Assembly (NCBI GenBank): GCA_002285055.1
Contig: NQYJ01000002.1
Coordinates: 228,378 to 292,377, forward strand
Direction of reading: 5' to 3'
DNA length: 64,000 bases
DNA from: Candidatus Izimoplasma sp. ZiA1
Lineage (GTDB): Bacteria; Bacillota_I; Bacilli_A; Izemoplasmatales; Izemoplasmataceae
Below, in pieces: positions 6,975 through 14,788 of the stretch. The notes under the pieces were generated by a model. The model saw only the letters and a program-made list of their open reading frames with translations, had not been told where the DNA came from and searched no databases. The position numbers and the translations under genes are program-made. Position 1 is the first letter of the stretch; every line of letters begins with the position of its first letter.

Positions 6975-8957
6975 ATGAAAAAAGTTAATAGTATATTTAC
7001 TCCTTGGAGATTATTAAAATATTTATTCAAAAAACCTATAACGATTCCATTCACTAAGATTTTTACACAAAAAAATGCAAATTATTTAAATCAAAATTCA
7101 ATTATTAAACTGAACTCAAGGCTAGATAGTGAACCAAGAGAAGGTGCCGATAATATAAGAGGATTCCATACTAATGATTGGGAAGAATGTATTGGTTGTG
7201 GAACTTGTGCTGATATATGCCCTACTGAGGCTATCTTTATGGCTGAACGTTTAGAATTACCTAATGAAGATGGAAAACTTCAACAACGTCCAACAATTGA
7301 TTATGGTAGATGTTGTTTCTGTGCTCTTTGTGTTGATACATGTACTACGGATTCACTAAAAATGAGTAAAGAATATATTTACTCAAACAGTGATCCTGAT
7401 GCTTTCTTATTTATGCCTACAGATACATTTGAAGGTCAAAAAGTTAAAGAAGGTTATGTTAAAGATGAAGTGTCAGACTTACTAGATTTAAAAAGAGTCG
7501 AAAATCCTCACGAATTACCAGAAGAAAGAAAATCATCTTTTGTTGAAATAGTCAGAGGGTATAGTAAAGAGTTTGCTCGTTTAGAAGCAGCTAGATGTGT
7601 TGAATGTGGAGTTTGTACAAGTGCATGTCCTGTTCATATGCATATACCTCAATATATCAAAGCAATTTGGGAAGATGATATTGATGGAGCTTTAAGACAA
7701 GTTTATGAAACAAACCCATTACCTGGTGTTTGTGGTCGTGTATGTACTCACAACTGTGAAACATCATGTGCAATAGCAGTTAGAGGAGAAGCAATTGCAA
7801 TTCGTTGGTTAAAAAGATATATTATTGATAGTGCTCCAGATGATATGTATGAAAATATCATTTTAGAACCTGTAAGTGATGTTATTGACGCTAAAGTTGC
7901 AATCGTTGGTAGTGGTCCTGCGGGACTAGGTGCTGCTTATTACTTAAGAGTTATGGGATATAAAGTGGATGTTTATGAGGAATTATCACTTGCTGGTGGG
8001 GTTATGAGATATGGTATACCTGCATATCGTTTACCTGATACAGCAATTGATAAAGATATTAATTTTATTAAACATATTGGTGTAAATATTAAAACAAATA
8101 CTAGAGTTGGTAGAGATATTACTATGGATCAACTTGAACAAGATTACGATGCAGTATTCTTAGGTACAGGATTTATGAAACCAAGAGGTTTAAACATTCC
8201 TGGGGCTGATCATAACCGTGTTGTAGGAGCAATGGAGTTTTTACCAAAAGTTAGAGAATTTGAAAGAGGTAACTTAAGCCTTGAAGACATTGATGTTGCT
8301 GAAAATGTGGTTGTTATTGGTGGTGGAGATGTAGCCTTCGATGTTGCTAGAAGTGCAACAAGACTTCAAATGTTAAAATATGGTAAATCAAGTGTAAAAT
8401 TGACTTCACTTGAAAATGAAGATAGTTTACCAGCTACTTTTGATGAATATGTAGAAGGTGCAGAAGAAGGTGTAGAATTCTTCTGTGGAAACGGACCTCA
8501 AGAAGTAGTAGTTGAAAATGGCAAAATACTTGGTCTAAAATTATGGAAATGTTTATGTATCTTTGATGAAAAAGGTGGTTTCAACCCTGAATTTGATAAA
8601 GAATGTGAACAAATTATTGAAGGAGAGCAAATCTTTATAGCAATTGGTCAAGCTCCTGATTATGATTATATTCCAGAATCAATTAAAGATAAAATATCAA
8701 TTAATAGAGGAAAAATTGAAGCGTCAATAGATGGACAAGTTAAAGATGTACCTTGGTTATTTGTTGGTGGAGATATTTTAAGAGGACCAGATTTAATTGG
8801 TGGAGTTAGTGATGGACATCGTTCAGCCAAAGCGATTGATGCATACTTATATGAAAATGCAAAAAAACAAGATATTTCTGATTCTTTAAAAGCAATGAGA
8901 GAAGCAGTAAAAGAATCTAGTCCAGAATTAACAATAAGACAAGGTGGAAAAAAATAA
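6975..8957 (+). CDS. MbxN (NuoI-like ferredoxin) fused to GltD/NfnB-type flavoprotein
   Basis: A 660-residue fusion. Residues about 1-135 are NuoI/MbhN-like, with two [4Fe-4S] motifs (CIGCGTCADICP and CCFCALCVDTC). Residues about 195-285 form an Fer4_20-type domain (CVECGVCTSACP, then four more Cys in VCGRVCTHNCETSC). From about residue 300 come an FAD-binding GSGPAGLGAAYYL, the GltD-family IPAYRLP, a dinucleotide-binding GGGDVAFDVA and the C-terminal GGD...SDGHRSAKAID. It would pass electrons between NAD(P)H or ferredoxin and the NuoB-like cluster. The usual NADPH-phosphate-binding YRR loop is replaced by a SLEN-type sequence. ATG 6975 is chosen because AGGAG at 6962-6966 is too close to ATG 6969. 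Confidence 0.87.
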   Translation: MKKVNSIFTPWRLLKYLFKKPITIPFTKIFTQKNANYLNQNSIIKLNSRLDSEPREGADNIRGFHTNDWEECIGCGTCADICPTEAIFMAERLELPNEDGKLQQRPTIDYGRCCFCALCVDTCTTDSLKMSKEYIYSNSDPDAFLFMPTDTFEGQKVKEGYVKDEVSDLLDLKRVENPHELPEERKSSFVEIVRGYSKEFARLEAARCVECGVCTSACPVHMHIPQYIKAIWEDDIDGALRQVYETNPLPGVCGRVCTHNCETSCAIAVRGEAIAIRWLKRYIIDSAPDDMYENIILEPVSDVIDAKVAIVGSGPAGLGAAYYLRVMGYKVDVYEELSLAGGVMRYGIPAYRLPDTAIDKDINFIKHIGVNIKTNTRVGRDITMDQLEQDYDAVFLGTGFMKPRGLNIPGADHNRVVGAMEFLPKVREFERGNLSLEDIDVAENVVVIGGGDVAFDVARSATRLQMLKYGKSSVKLTSLENEDSLPATFDEYVEGAEEGVEFFCGNGPQEVVVENGKILGLKLWKCLCIFDEKGGFNPEFDKECEQIIEGEQIFIAIGQAPDYDYIPESIKDKISINRGKIEASIDGQVKDVPWLFVGGDILRGPDLIGGVSDGHRSAKAIDAYLYENAKKQDISDSLKAMREAVKESSPELTIRQGGKK

Positions 8958-8962
8958 TAATT

Positions 8963-8989
8963 AAAAAAGCCCTATTTAGGGCTTTTTTT
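8963..8989. terminator. Bidirectional terminator between mbx-like operon and 8972-9838
   Basis: An 11-bp stem (8963-8973 with 78-89 of the same block) built on GCCCT/AGGGC with a short TTTA loop, with an A-run on one side and a T-run on the other. It can serve both convergent genes. The stop codon of the minus-strand gene lies inside the stem. Confidence 0.85.
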
Positions 8990-9838
8990 ATTTTTAAGTA
9001 GATAATTGATTTTTTCCTTTGTAGTTAAAATAGATCTCTCTAAGAATGAAAGCTTAGTAATTGTATCTAGATTTTGATATTTATTCTTTTTAATCTTTTT
9101 AAGTGTTGCATCACTATATTTTGCTGTTATGTATAATGGGAATCTAGAATCCTTATCGTATAAATGAATATTATCATAAAAAACATCAAAACTTTCCTTT
9201 GCTTTGTTAATATAATCGTTCACCAAACTTACATATTCCTCTGTGATAACTTTGTTTTTCAAATCATAAACACTAGCATGATGTTTATCAATCATTTCCA
9301 TAGATAGATAAACTTGGTCATTATCAATATCGTCACCAATAGTTTTAAGAAGTTTTGATATTTCCATAGCATAACCTAAGTTTTTAGCAATAATATTTAG
9401 TAACTCACTATTTTCAGAATAGGCTTCTGAAGCAATTACTGGAGTTAATAATAAATACCTAGTTTCCGATACATAATAGCAATATTCCTCAAGCTCAGAT
9501 TCTGTTTTTGTATATTTATGGTAGAAATCAAATTTAATACCTTTAATCATATCTAAAAAATACTTTTTTTGTAAATTATATCTTTTTATTGCATCTTTTA
9601 ATGCAATAAACACATGATCATTCACATAAACTCCTGAGTAGATATCATTAATATAGTCTTTTTTTCTTTCTAGTAAATGGATATCATTTTTTATTACAAC
9701 AGCGTTTCTTGCCTCAATATAAAAAGCATAGACCGCATAAAGTGCAGAGGCTTTTTCAAATGGAAGCATTGAAAAAGCTTTATAAAAACCTTTGTTGTTA
9801 GTTTTTACAACTTTTCTACAATATAAGTAACTTTCCAT
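8972..9838 (-). CDS. Squalene/phytoene synthase-like protein with degenerate active site
   Basis: A 288-residue all-helical trans-isoprenyl diphosphate synthase-fold protein. Family landmarks are SYLYCRKVV at the N-terminus, FSMLPFEKASALYAVYAF at 22-39, YCYYVSETRYLLLTPV at 119-134 and IGDDIDNDQVYLS at 167-179. The first Asp-rich motif (DDxxD) is replaced by IEARNAVV at 41-48. In the second motif the usual RD is KT (165-166), leaving only DDxxND. Prenyl-diphosphate condensation is therefore doubtful, although ispG elsewhere in the window shows isoprenoid precursors are made. It converges on the complex-I-like operon. The start is ATG 9838 with GGAGG about 8 bases upstream; GTG 9847 overlaps the ribosome site. 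Confidence 0.75.
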   Translation of the reverse strand: MESYLYCRKVVKTNNKGFYKAFSMLPFEKASALYAVYAFYIEARNAVVIKNDIHLLERKKDYINDIYSGVYVNDHVFIALKDAIKRYNLQKKYFLDMIKGIKFDFYHKYTKTESELEEYCYYVSETRYLLLTPVIASEAYSENSELLNIIAKNLGYAMEISKLLKTIGDDIDNDQVYLSMEMIDKHHASVYDLKNKVITEEYVSLVNDYINKAKESFDVFYDNIHLYDKDSRFPLYITAKYSDATLKKIKKNKYQNLDTITKLSFLERSILTTKEKINYLLKNKKSPK

Positions 9839-9964
9839 TTTCTTCACCTCCTATCTTTATTATAATACATTTTTTACAACTTTTCTAAATTAAGACTTAT
9901 ATATTTTTTGTGTAATATAAAATCATCTTGTATATATATGTTAGAATTAGAAAGAGGTGATTTG

Positions 9965-11293
9965 ATGAAAACAGTAATTATTGGTGGTGTGGCTGCTGGA
10001 ATGAGTGCTGCTTCTAAACTTAAAAGACTTGATAAAAATAATGAAATATTTGTTTTTGAAAAAGGAAATGTTTTATCATACGGAGCTTGTGGCATGCCTT
10101 ACTATATCTCTGGAGAAATAACGAATGCAAAAAAACTAATAGCAAGAACAAAAAAAGATTTTGAGGATAAAGGCATAACTGTCTTTACCAAACATGAGGT
10201 CATCAAACTTAACGAACTAGACAAGCAAATTTTAGTAAGGGATTTAATATCCGAAAAAGATATTTTAGTTAATTACGACAATTTAGTTATAGCAACAGGA
10301 GCTAGCCCTATTAAGCTTCAAATTCCTGGAAAGGATTTAACTAACATATTTTCTTTAAGTGAGTATGAGGATGCTTTGAAAATAAAAGAATATATAAATA
10401 ATGGTGTTAAAGATATAGTAATAGTTGGGGCAGGGTTTATAGGTGTTGAACTTGTTGAAGCTTTTAATACTTTAGGATTGCACATTACATTAATTGAGTA
10501 TAATGATCAAATCCTGAACCTATTTGATAAAGATATTACTGATTATCTCGAAGACCATTTAAAAGAAAATCAAATAAATGTTAGAACCAAAGAAACTGTA
10601 TTGGAATACAAAATAGAGAATGGTGTAACCTATGTTTTGACAGATAAAGGTAAATATAAAGCAGATATGATTATTGAAAGTGTTGGTGTAAGACCAAATA
10701 CCAAGTTTACTAGTAACACTAGTATTAAGCTTGCAAAAAATGGAGCTATTATAGTTGATGAGAATATGATGACTAGCGTAAAAGATATATATAGTGGTGG
10801 TGATTGTAGTTTGATCTTCAACAAAGCACTTAATCAAAACACTTATATACCAATGGGTCACAATGCTAATAAGCAAGGTCGAATAATAGCTCAAAGTATT
10901 ATGAATGAGGAAAATAATTTTGAAGGAGTATTAGGGACCACTGTAATTAAAGTAATTAATATGGAAGCTGCTAAAACAGGCTTAACAGAGAAAGATGCAA
11001 TAAAAATCGGAGCAAGTTATCGAACTGTTACTGCAAAGGGAAAAAATCACGCTGGTTATTATCCAAACGCAACTATGACAACAGTAAAAGTTATTTATGA
11101 CCCTTTAAATTATAAAATACTAGGCGCTGAAATTGTTGGATATAAAGATTCTGCAATCAGAATTGATATATTTGCTGTGGCAATTCACGCTGGTTTAACT
11201 ACAAAACAACTAGGTTTTATTGACTTAGCATATGCGCCACCATTTGCCTCAGTTTGGGATATTACACAAGTAGCAGCTAATATCGCTAAATAG
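9965..11293 (+). CDS. CoA-disulfide reductase / NADH oxidase-like flavoprotein
   Basis: A 442-residue pyridine-nucleotide disulfide oxidoreductase with a single redox cysteine, C42, in SYGACGMPYY, the hallmark of CoA-disulfide reductases, NADH oxidases and the CoA-dependent NADPH sulfur reductase (NSR). FAD binds at GGVAAGMSA (7-15) and NAD(P) at VGAGFIGVELVEA (about 155-167). The C-terminal dimerisation domain ends in YAPPFASVWD. No rhodanese domain is fused. It would reduce CoA disulfide, polysulfide or oxygen with NAD(P)H. The start is ATG 9965 with AGAGGTGA just upstream; an in-frame extension to 9908 lacks a ribosome site. Its position close to the Mbx-like operon is suggestive of a sulfur role. 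Confidence 0.88.
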   Translation: MKTVIIGGVAAGMSAASKLKRLDKNNEIFVFEKGNVLSYGACGMPYYISGEITNAKKLIARTKKDFEDKGITVFTKHEVIKLNELDKQILVRDLISEKDILVNYDNLVIATGASPIKLQIPGKDLTNIFSLSEYEDALKIKEYINNGVKDIVIVGAGFIGVELVEAFNTLGLHITLIEYNDQILNLFDKDITDYLEDHLKENQINVRTKETVLEYKIENGVTYVLTDKGKYKADMIIESVGVRPNTKFTSNTSIKLAKNGAIIVDENMMTSVKDIYSGGDCSLIFNKALNQNTYIPMGHNANKQGRIIAQSIMNEENNFEGVLGTTVIKVINMEAAKTGLTEKDAIKIGASYRTVTAKGKNHAGYYPNATMTTVKVIYDPLNYKILGAEIVGYKDSAIRIDIFAVAIHAGLTTKQLGFIDLAYAPPFASVWDITQVAANIAK

Positions 11294-11304
11294 AATTTTA
11301 GTCT

Positions 11305-11332
11305 TTGAAAACGCTTTTCTTTGTGATATAAT
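11305..11332 (+). promoter_or_regulatory. Promoter of yerC with overlapping cre-like site
   Basis: TTGAAA (11305-11310), a 16-base spacer and TATAAT (11327-11332), 33 bases before the yerC start. The segment TGAAAACGCTTTTC (11306-11319) matches the CcpA cre consensus TGWAARCGYTWNCW at 12 of 14 positions and covers the -35 box. This suggests carbon-catabolite repression, which is an inference because no CcpA gene is in the window. Confidence 0.6.
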
Positions 11333-11364
11333 ACTTTATGAGATTAAAGTAAAGAGGTGAGACC

Positions 11365-11658
11365 ATGGAATATAAATACAAAGCTATGGGTGAGGAAATT
11401 AATGAATTATATCGTGCAATCTTAAAATTAAACAGTATCGAAGAATGTTATAAGTTCTTTGATGATTTATGTACTATTAATGAAATAGAAGCTTTTGGAC
11501 AAAGATTAGAAGTAGCAAAACTGATTGATCAGAAAGTTACTTATCAGGAAATTGAAAGAAGAACAGGTGTTAGTGCTGCTACAATCTCTAAGATTTCAAA
11601 AGCATACATGTATGGACCTGGTGGATATAAATTGATCATTGAAAAACTTAAAGATTAA
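11365..11658 (+). CDS. yerC: YerC/YecD family TrpR-related DNA-binding protein
   Basis: A 97-residue protein of the YerC/YecD family of TrpR-like repressors, common in Bacillota. A helix-turn-helix is visible at about residues 60-85 (TYQEIERRTGVSAATISKISK), and the N-terminal half is helical, as in TrpR dimers. The ligand and regulon are not known from sequence. It is a single-gene unit with its own promoter, ribosome site AAAGAGGTGAG and hairpin terminator. A cre-like sequence in the promoter suggests regulation by carbon source. Confidence 0.88.
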   Translation: MEYKYKAMGEEINELYRAILKLNSIEECYKFFDDLCTINEIEAFGQRLEVAKLIDQKVTYQEIERRTGVSAATISKISKAYMYGPGGYKLIIEKLKD

Positions 11659-11659
11659 T

Positions 11660-11682
11660 AAAAGCGCTTTTGCGCTTTTTTT
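11660..11682 (+). terminator. Terminator after yerC
   Basis: Stem AAAGCGC (11661-11667) with GCGCTTT (11672-11678), loop TTTT, followed by a T-run. Confidence 0.85.
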
Positions 11683-11732
11683 ATATTAATATCATATTTA
11701 CTCATATATAGAAAACAGAAACGAGGGGCAAG

Positions 11733-13001
11733 ATGGAAAAACAAACAAAGAAGAATACTGTATTTAAAAACAAGAATTTTATGTTATTGTTTATGGGTGG
11801 TTTCGTGTCTAATCTAGGAACTACAATTTATAATTTTGCAATTAGTCTCTACATTCTTGAGCTAACTGATAGTGCTGGGATTGCTGGAGCATATATGGCA
11901 ACAGGAGGATTAATATATTTTGTTCTTGCTCCTTTTGGTGGAGCAATAGTGGATAGACTAAATAAAATTAAAGTAGTTTATATTACTGATTTTATTAGAG
12001 GTATAACTGTTCTTCTGGCTTTTTACTTAATAATTCAAGGTGTATCTGTTACAAATCAAGTAATAATGTTATTTGTTGTTACAGTTATATTATCCCTTAA
12101 TAGTGCTCTTTTTGTACCTAGTGTCAGTGCCTTACCAGCACATATTTTAGATGAAGAACTACTTCAACAAGGTAATTCTTTAAATCAAGGAGCTGGAGCT
12201 CTTTATGCAATAATAGGAGCAGTTATAGGAGCTATAATATATGATAATCTTGGTATTGAGTTTATTTTTATGTTGAATGGAATATCATTTATTCTTTCAG
12301 GTTTTAGTGAAATGCTCATTAAAATTAATACATATTTTGGTGATCAAATTAAGATTTCATTTAACCAAGCTATTGTTGATATAAAAGAAGGGTTAAAGTA
12401 TTTACTGCAAATCAAACCGATTTTGCATTTGGTTTTAATTGCATCAATCATGAATTTTTTTACAACACCAACAATCGCAAATGGGTTACCATATTTATTT
12501 GAAAAACAACTAGAAGTTGATAGTATCTATTACTCAATCTTTATGGCTGTATTTCCTTTAGGAATAGTAATCTCATCAATCTATTTAGGAAATAAAAAAC
12601 AAGGGGACAAAATTTATCCGTTGATTAGAAGAGGGACAATAGGAATGACTTTCTTCTTTACACTTTTTGTTGCTGCGTTATTGATGTTACTACAAGATAT
12701 GATTTCATTCGAAATGTTTATGATTATTGGAGTTTTAATGATATTAATTGTTGGAATATTTAATGCGTTTGTCAATATTCCTTTTGGAGTAGCAATTCAA
12801 AAGACAGTAGATAAAGAAAAAATGGGACGTGTATATAGTGTTATTGGTACAATATCAATGGGGCTGACACCGATTTCTATAGGGCTTGGTGGAGTGGTTA
12901 TAGAGTTTTTAGGTTTAGGAATGTTGTTTATTATTGGCGCTTTCGCGTTGATTGTAGTAACATTTATAATGGTAAGCGATAAACAAGTGAAGAGGTTATA
13001 A
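11733..13001 (+). CDS. MFS transporter (multidrug/macrolide efflux type)
   Basis: A 422-residue major facilitator with about 12 hydrophobic helices. The N-terminal motif FMLLFMGGFVSNLGTTIYNFAISLYIL and the loop GGAIVDRLNKIKVVYITDF, which follows helix 2, match the MFS signature of the macrolide-efflux (Mef) and Bcr-like groups. The substrate cannot be read from sequence. It has a ribosome site GAGGGG and lies two bases before a metallo-hydrolase gene, so the two are probably co-transcribed. A second, distinct MFS protein of the same subgroup is encoded at 16328-17668. Confidence 0.85.
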   Translation: MEKQTKKNTVFKNKNFMLLFMGGFVSNLGTTIYNFAISLYILELTDSAGIAGAYMATGGLIYFVLAPFGGAIVDRLNKIKVVYITDFIRGITVLLAFYLIIQGVSVTNQVIMLFVVTVILSLNSALFVPSVSALPAHILDEELLQQGNSLNQGAGALYAIIGAVIGAIIYDNLGIEFIFMLNGISFILSGFSEMLIKINTYFGDQIKISFNQAIVDIKEGLKYLLQIKPILHLVLIASIMNFFTTPTIANGLPYLFEKQLEVDSIYYSIFMAVFPLGIVISSIYLGNKKQGDKIYPLIRRGTIGMTFFFTLFVAALLMLLQDMISFEMFMIIGVLMILIVGIFNAFVNIPFGVAIQKTVDKEKMGRVYSVIGTISMGLTPISIGLGGVVIEFLGLGMLFIIGAFALIVVTFIMVSDKQVKRL

Positions 13002-13003
13002 AA

Positions 13004-13816
13004 ATGAAAATTACAACTTTATTAGAGAATGAAACGTTTAATCCTAAGTTAAAAAGCGCACATGGTCTTAGTTTATTCATTGAGACAAAAGGTAAAAAAA
13101 TACTTTTTGATTTGGGACCGAATAACTACTATATTAGTAATGCTAAAAAACTTAACATTGATTTAAGGGAAGTAGACATATTAATAATATCTCATGGTCA
13201 TTTTGATCACGGAAGTGGTTTAGCCAAATTCTTGAAAATTAATGATAAAGCACAAGTCTATGTTTCAAAACTGGCTTTTGATTTTCATTATAAAAAAGTT
13301 GGGATGATTAAAATCCCTATTGGTATAAAAAAACCTAGTGATTTATCAAGAGTTTTCTTGATTGATGATGATTATGAAATTTCAGATGACTTACATATCT
13401 ATAATTCATCAGATATTAATATGAGTTTTAGTTTTGATGAATCATTATTTAGTAGTACTAATGGTATTAATCAATTAGATAATTTTAATCATGAAATTTA
13501 TCTGACTGTCAATGAAAATAATAAACGAGTTTTGTTTTCTGGTTGTTCCCATAAAGGTATTGATAATATTATTTCAAAGATTGAGAAAGATGCTGAACTT
13601 ACACATGTCTATGGTGGATTCCATTTATCTCATTATAATCCTGAGAATGAAATTCAAAAAAATGCATTTAAAAAGATTAAAGAAAAACTAAACAGTATGG
13701 AAAAGACATCGTTTTATACATGTCATTGCACTGGTGAAAATAGTTATAATCTACTTAAAACTGACTTAAAAGACAAAATTAGTAAAGTTTCAACAGGTTC
13801 ACGCATTGAAATTTGA
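13004..13816 (+). CDS. Metallo-beta-lactamase-fold hydrolase (dihydropterin-type MBL)
   Basis: A 270-residue MBL-fold protein. The metal site motif is SHGHFDHGSG at about residues 64-73. Further ligands are likely at SGCSHKGIDN (about 181-190), and a C-terminal His is at GGFHLSHYN. The N-terminal MKITTLLENETFNPKLKSAHGLS pattern resembles the family annotated as 7,8-dihydropterin-6-yl-methyl-aminobenzene-phosphate synthase-like hydrolases. The true substrate is unknown. It follows the MFS gene after a 2-base gap, with its ribosome site inside the MFS coding end, so translation is linked. It terminates with TGA, showing TGA is a stop in this genome. Confidence 0.82.
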   Translation: MKITTLLENETFNPKLKSAHGLSLFIETKGKKILFDLGPNNYYISNAKKLNIDLREVDILIISHGHFDHGSGLAKFLKINDKAQVYVSKLAFDFHYKKVGMIKIPIGIKKPSDLSRVFLIDDDYEISDDLHIYNSSDINMSFSFDESLFSSTNGINQLDNFNHEIYLTVNENNKRVLFSGCSHKGIDNIISKIEKDAELTHVYGGFHLSHYNPENEIQKNAFKKIKEKLNSMEKTSFYTCHCTGENSYNLLKTDLKDKISKVSTGSRIEI

Positions 13817-13843
13817 AAAAAGAGGATTTTTTCCTCTTTTTTT
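13816..13843 (+). terminator. Terminator after the MFS-MBL pair
   Basis: Stem AAAAAAGAGGA (13816-13826) with TCCTCTTTTTT (13832-13842), followed by T residues. Confidence 0.85.
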
Positions 13844-13884
13844 GTTTAAATATTTAAAAAAATGTGTATAATTATTATAGTAAT

Positions 13885-13971
13885 GCCAGTATGGTGAAAT
13901 TGGTAGACACGCTGGATTCAAAATCCTGTGGCTTTGCGGCCGTGCCGGTTCGACTCCGGCTACTGGTACCA
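13885..13971 (+). tRNA. tRNA-Leu (anticodon CAA)
   Basis: An 87-nt class II tRNA with an encoded CCA end. Acceptor arms GCCAGTA (13885-13891) and TACTGGT (13961-13967) pair with a G-T first pair. D-arm sequence follows, then the anticodon loop TTCAAAA gives CAA. A long variable arm (GTGGCTTTGCGGCCGT region) and the T-arm GCCGG-TTCGACT-CCGGC complete it. The anticodon stem CTGGA/TCCTG has one T-T mismatch. A TATAAT at 13867-13872 lies 12 bases upstream and probably is its -10 box. Confidence 0.95.
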
Positions 13972-13983
13972 AATTTTAAAAAT

Positions 13984-14020
13984 AGTACAATCAAAGTTAA
14001 TCTTGATTGTACTTTTTTTT
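13984..14020. terminator. Bidirectional terminator between tRNA-Leu and merR-like gene
   Basis: Perfect 11-bp stem AGTACAATCAA (13984-13994) with TTGATTGTACT (14003-14013), then eight T residues. It can also end the convergent minus-strand regulator gene. Confidence 0.85.
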
Positions 14021-14771
14021 ATTTTAAATAGTTTTTAATTGCCTGATTTAAAAATAGTGTTCCACCTTCAATTATGTCCTCATAATACTTTTTAAATCTT
14101 TCATCTTCTAAGTACATATCAACAAGACCAATATGAGCTTCTTTTGAATATGAAGGCCAATAAGCCATTATCCATTTTTGATGATTTTCAGCTAACTCAA
14201 CTGCTATACTAGACTTTATATCATCTGTTTTTAATGCTTCAACCAATAACACTTTGATTTTTTCTGCCAATTTATTAGCGTATTCATAATTAGCTTTTGA
14301 TTGCTTTTGATAAAAATTGTTACTTGCATCAATTTTATTATCACCGTGTCTTTTTCTTAATTCTTTACCGTATTTGTTTTCATTATCAAGTATATTTTTT
14401 TCCTTTAAATCTTCAAACAATTTTTCATTTTTCATTTTTATACCTCTATTTATAGATTTTATAGTGTTTCTAATGTTTTTTTTGATGAGGACTAAGTCAT
14501 CAATTCTTTTATCAATTTCTAAACTTTGATTTTCTAATGATGCAATTTTATCAAAATTAGGATTGCCTGTTATGTCTATAATTGATTCTAAAGAATAATT
14601 AAGTTTTTTGAATAGTAAAATATCCTGTATTTTTAATAAATCTTTATCATTATAAATTCTATATTGATTACTCAAATCTTGTTTTGGAACTAACAAACCT
14701 ATTGAATGGTAATGTCTCAGTGTCCTTTTTGTTAAACCTGTGAGTTTCGAAACATCATTTATACTATACAT
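14019..14771 (-). CDS. MerR family regulator with TipAS-type effector domain
   Basis: A 250-residue MerR-family activator. The N-terminal winged helix (MYSINDVSKLTGLTKRTLRHY, then GLLVPKQDLSNQYRIYNDKDL) covers residues 1-70, followed by a coiled-coil dimer helix at about 75-115. The C-terminal part (about 160-250, with HQKWIMAYWPSYSKEAHIGL) matches TipAS/albicidin-binding domains that sense drug-like ligands. It has a promoter with the 19-base spacer typical of MerR-controlled genes, carrying a dyad (see 14789-14819), so it probably regulates itself. It is divergent from the iron alcohol dehydrogenase gene and may influence it. Confidence 0.9.
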   Translation of the reverse strand: MYSINDVSKLTGLTKRTLRHYHSIGLLVPKQDLSNQYRIYNDKDLLKIQDILLFKKLNYSLESIIDITGNPNFDKIASLENQSLEIDKRIDDLVLIKKNIRNTIKSINRGIKMKNEKLFEDLKEKNILDNENKYGKELRKRHGDNKIDASNNFYQKQSKANYEYANKLAEKIKVLLVEALKTDDIKSSIAVELAENHQKWIMAYWPSYSKEAHIGLVDMYLEDERFKKYYEDIIEGGTLFLNQAIKNYLK

Positions 14772-14788
14772 TTAATCACCTCAACTAC

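Noticed and set aside
1..8957. Membrane-bound NiFe hydrogenase (Mbh/Ech) operon
   Set aside because: The large subunit lacks the second Cys of both CxxC motifs (CVVE and CSPE), so a NiFe centre cannot be assumed. No maturation genes are in the window.
8972..9838. Active squalene or phytoene synthase
   Set aside because: The first Asp-rich motif is absent and the second lacks its leading Asp. Only the fold is supported.
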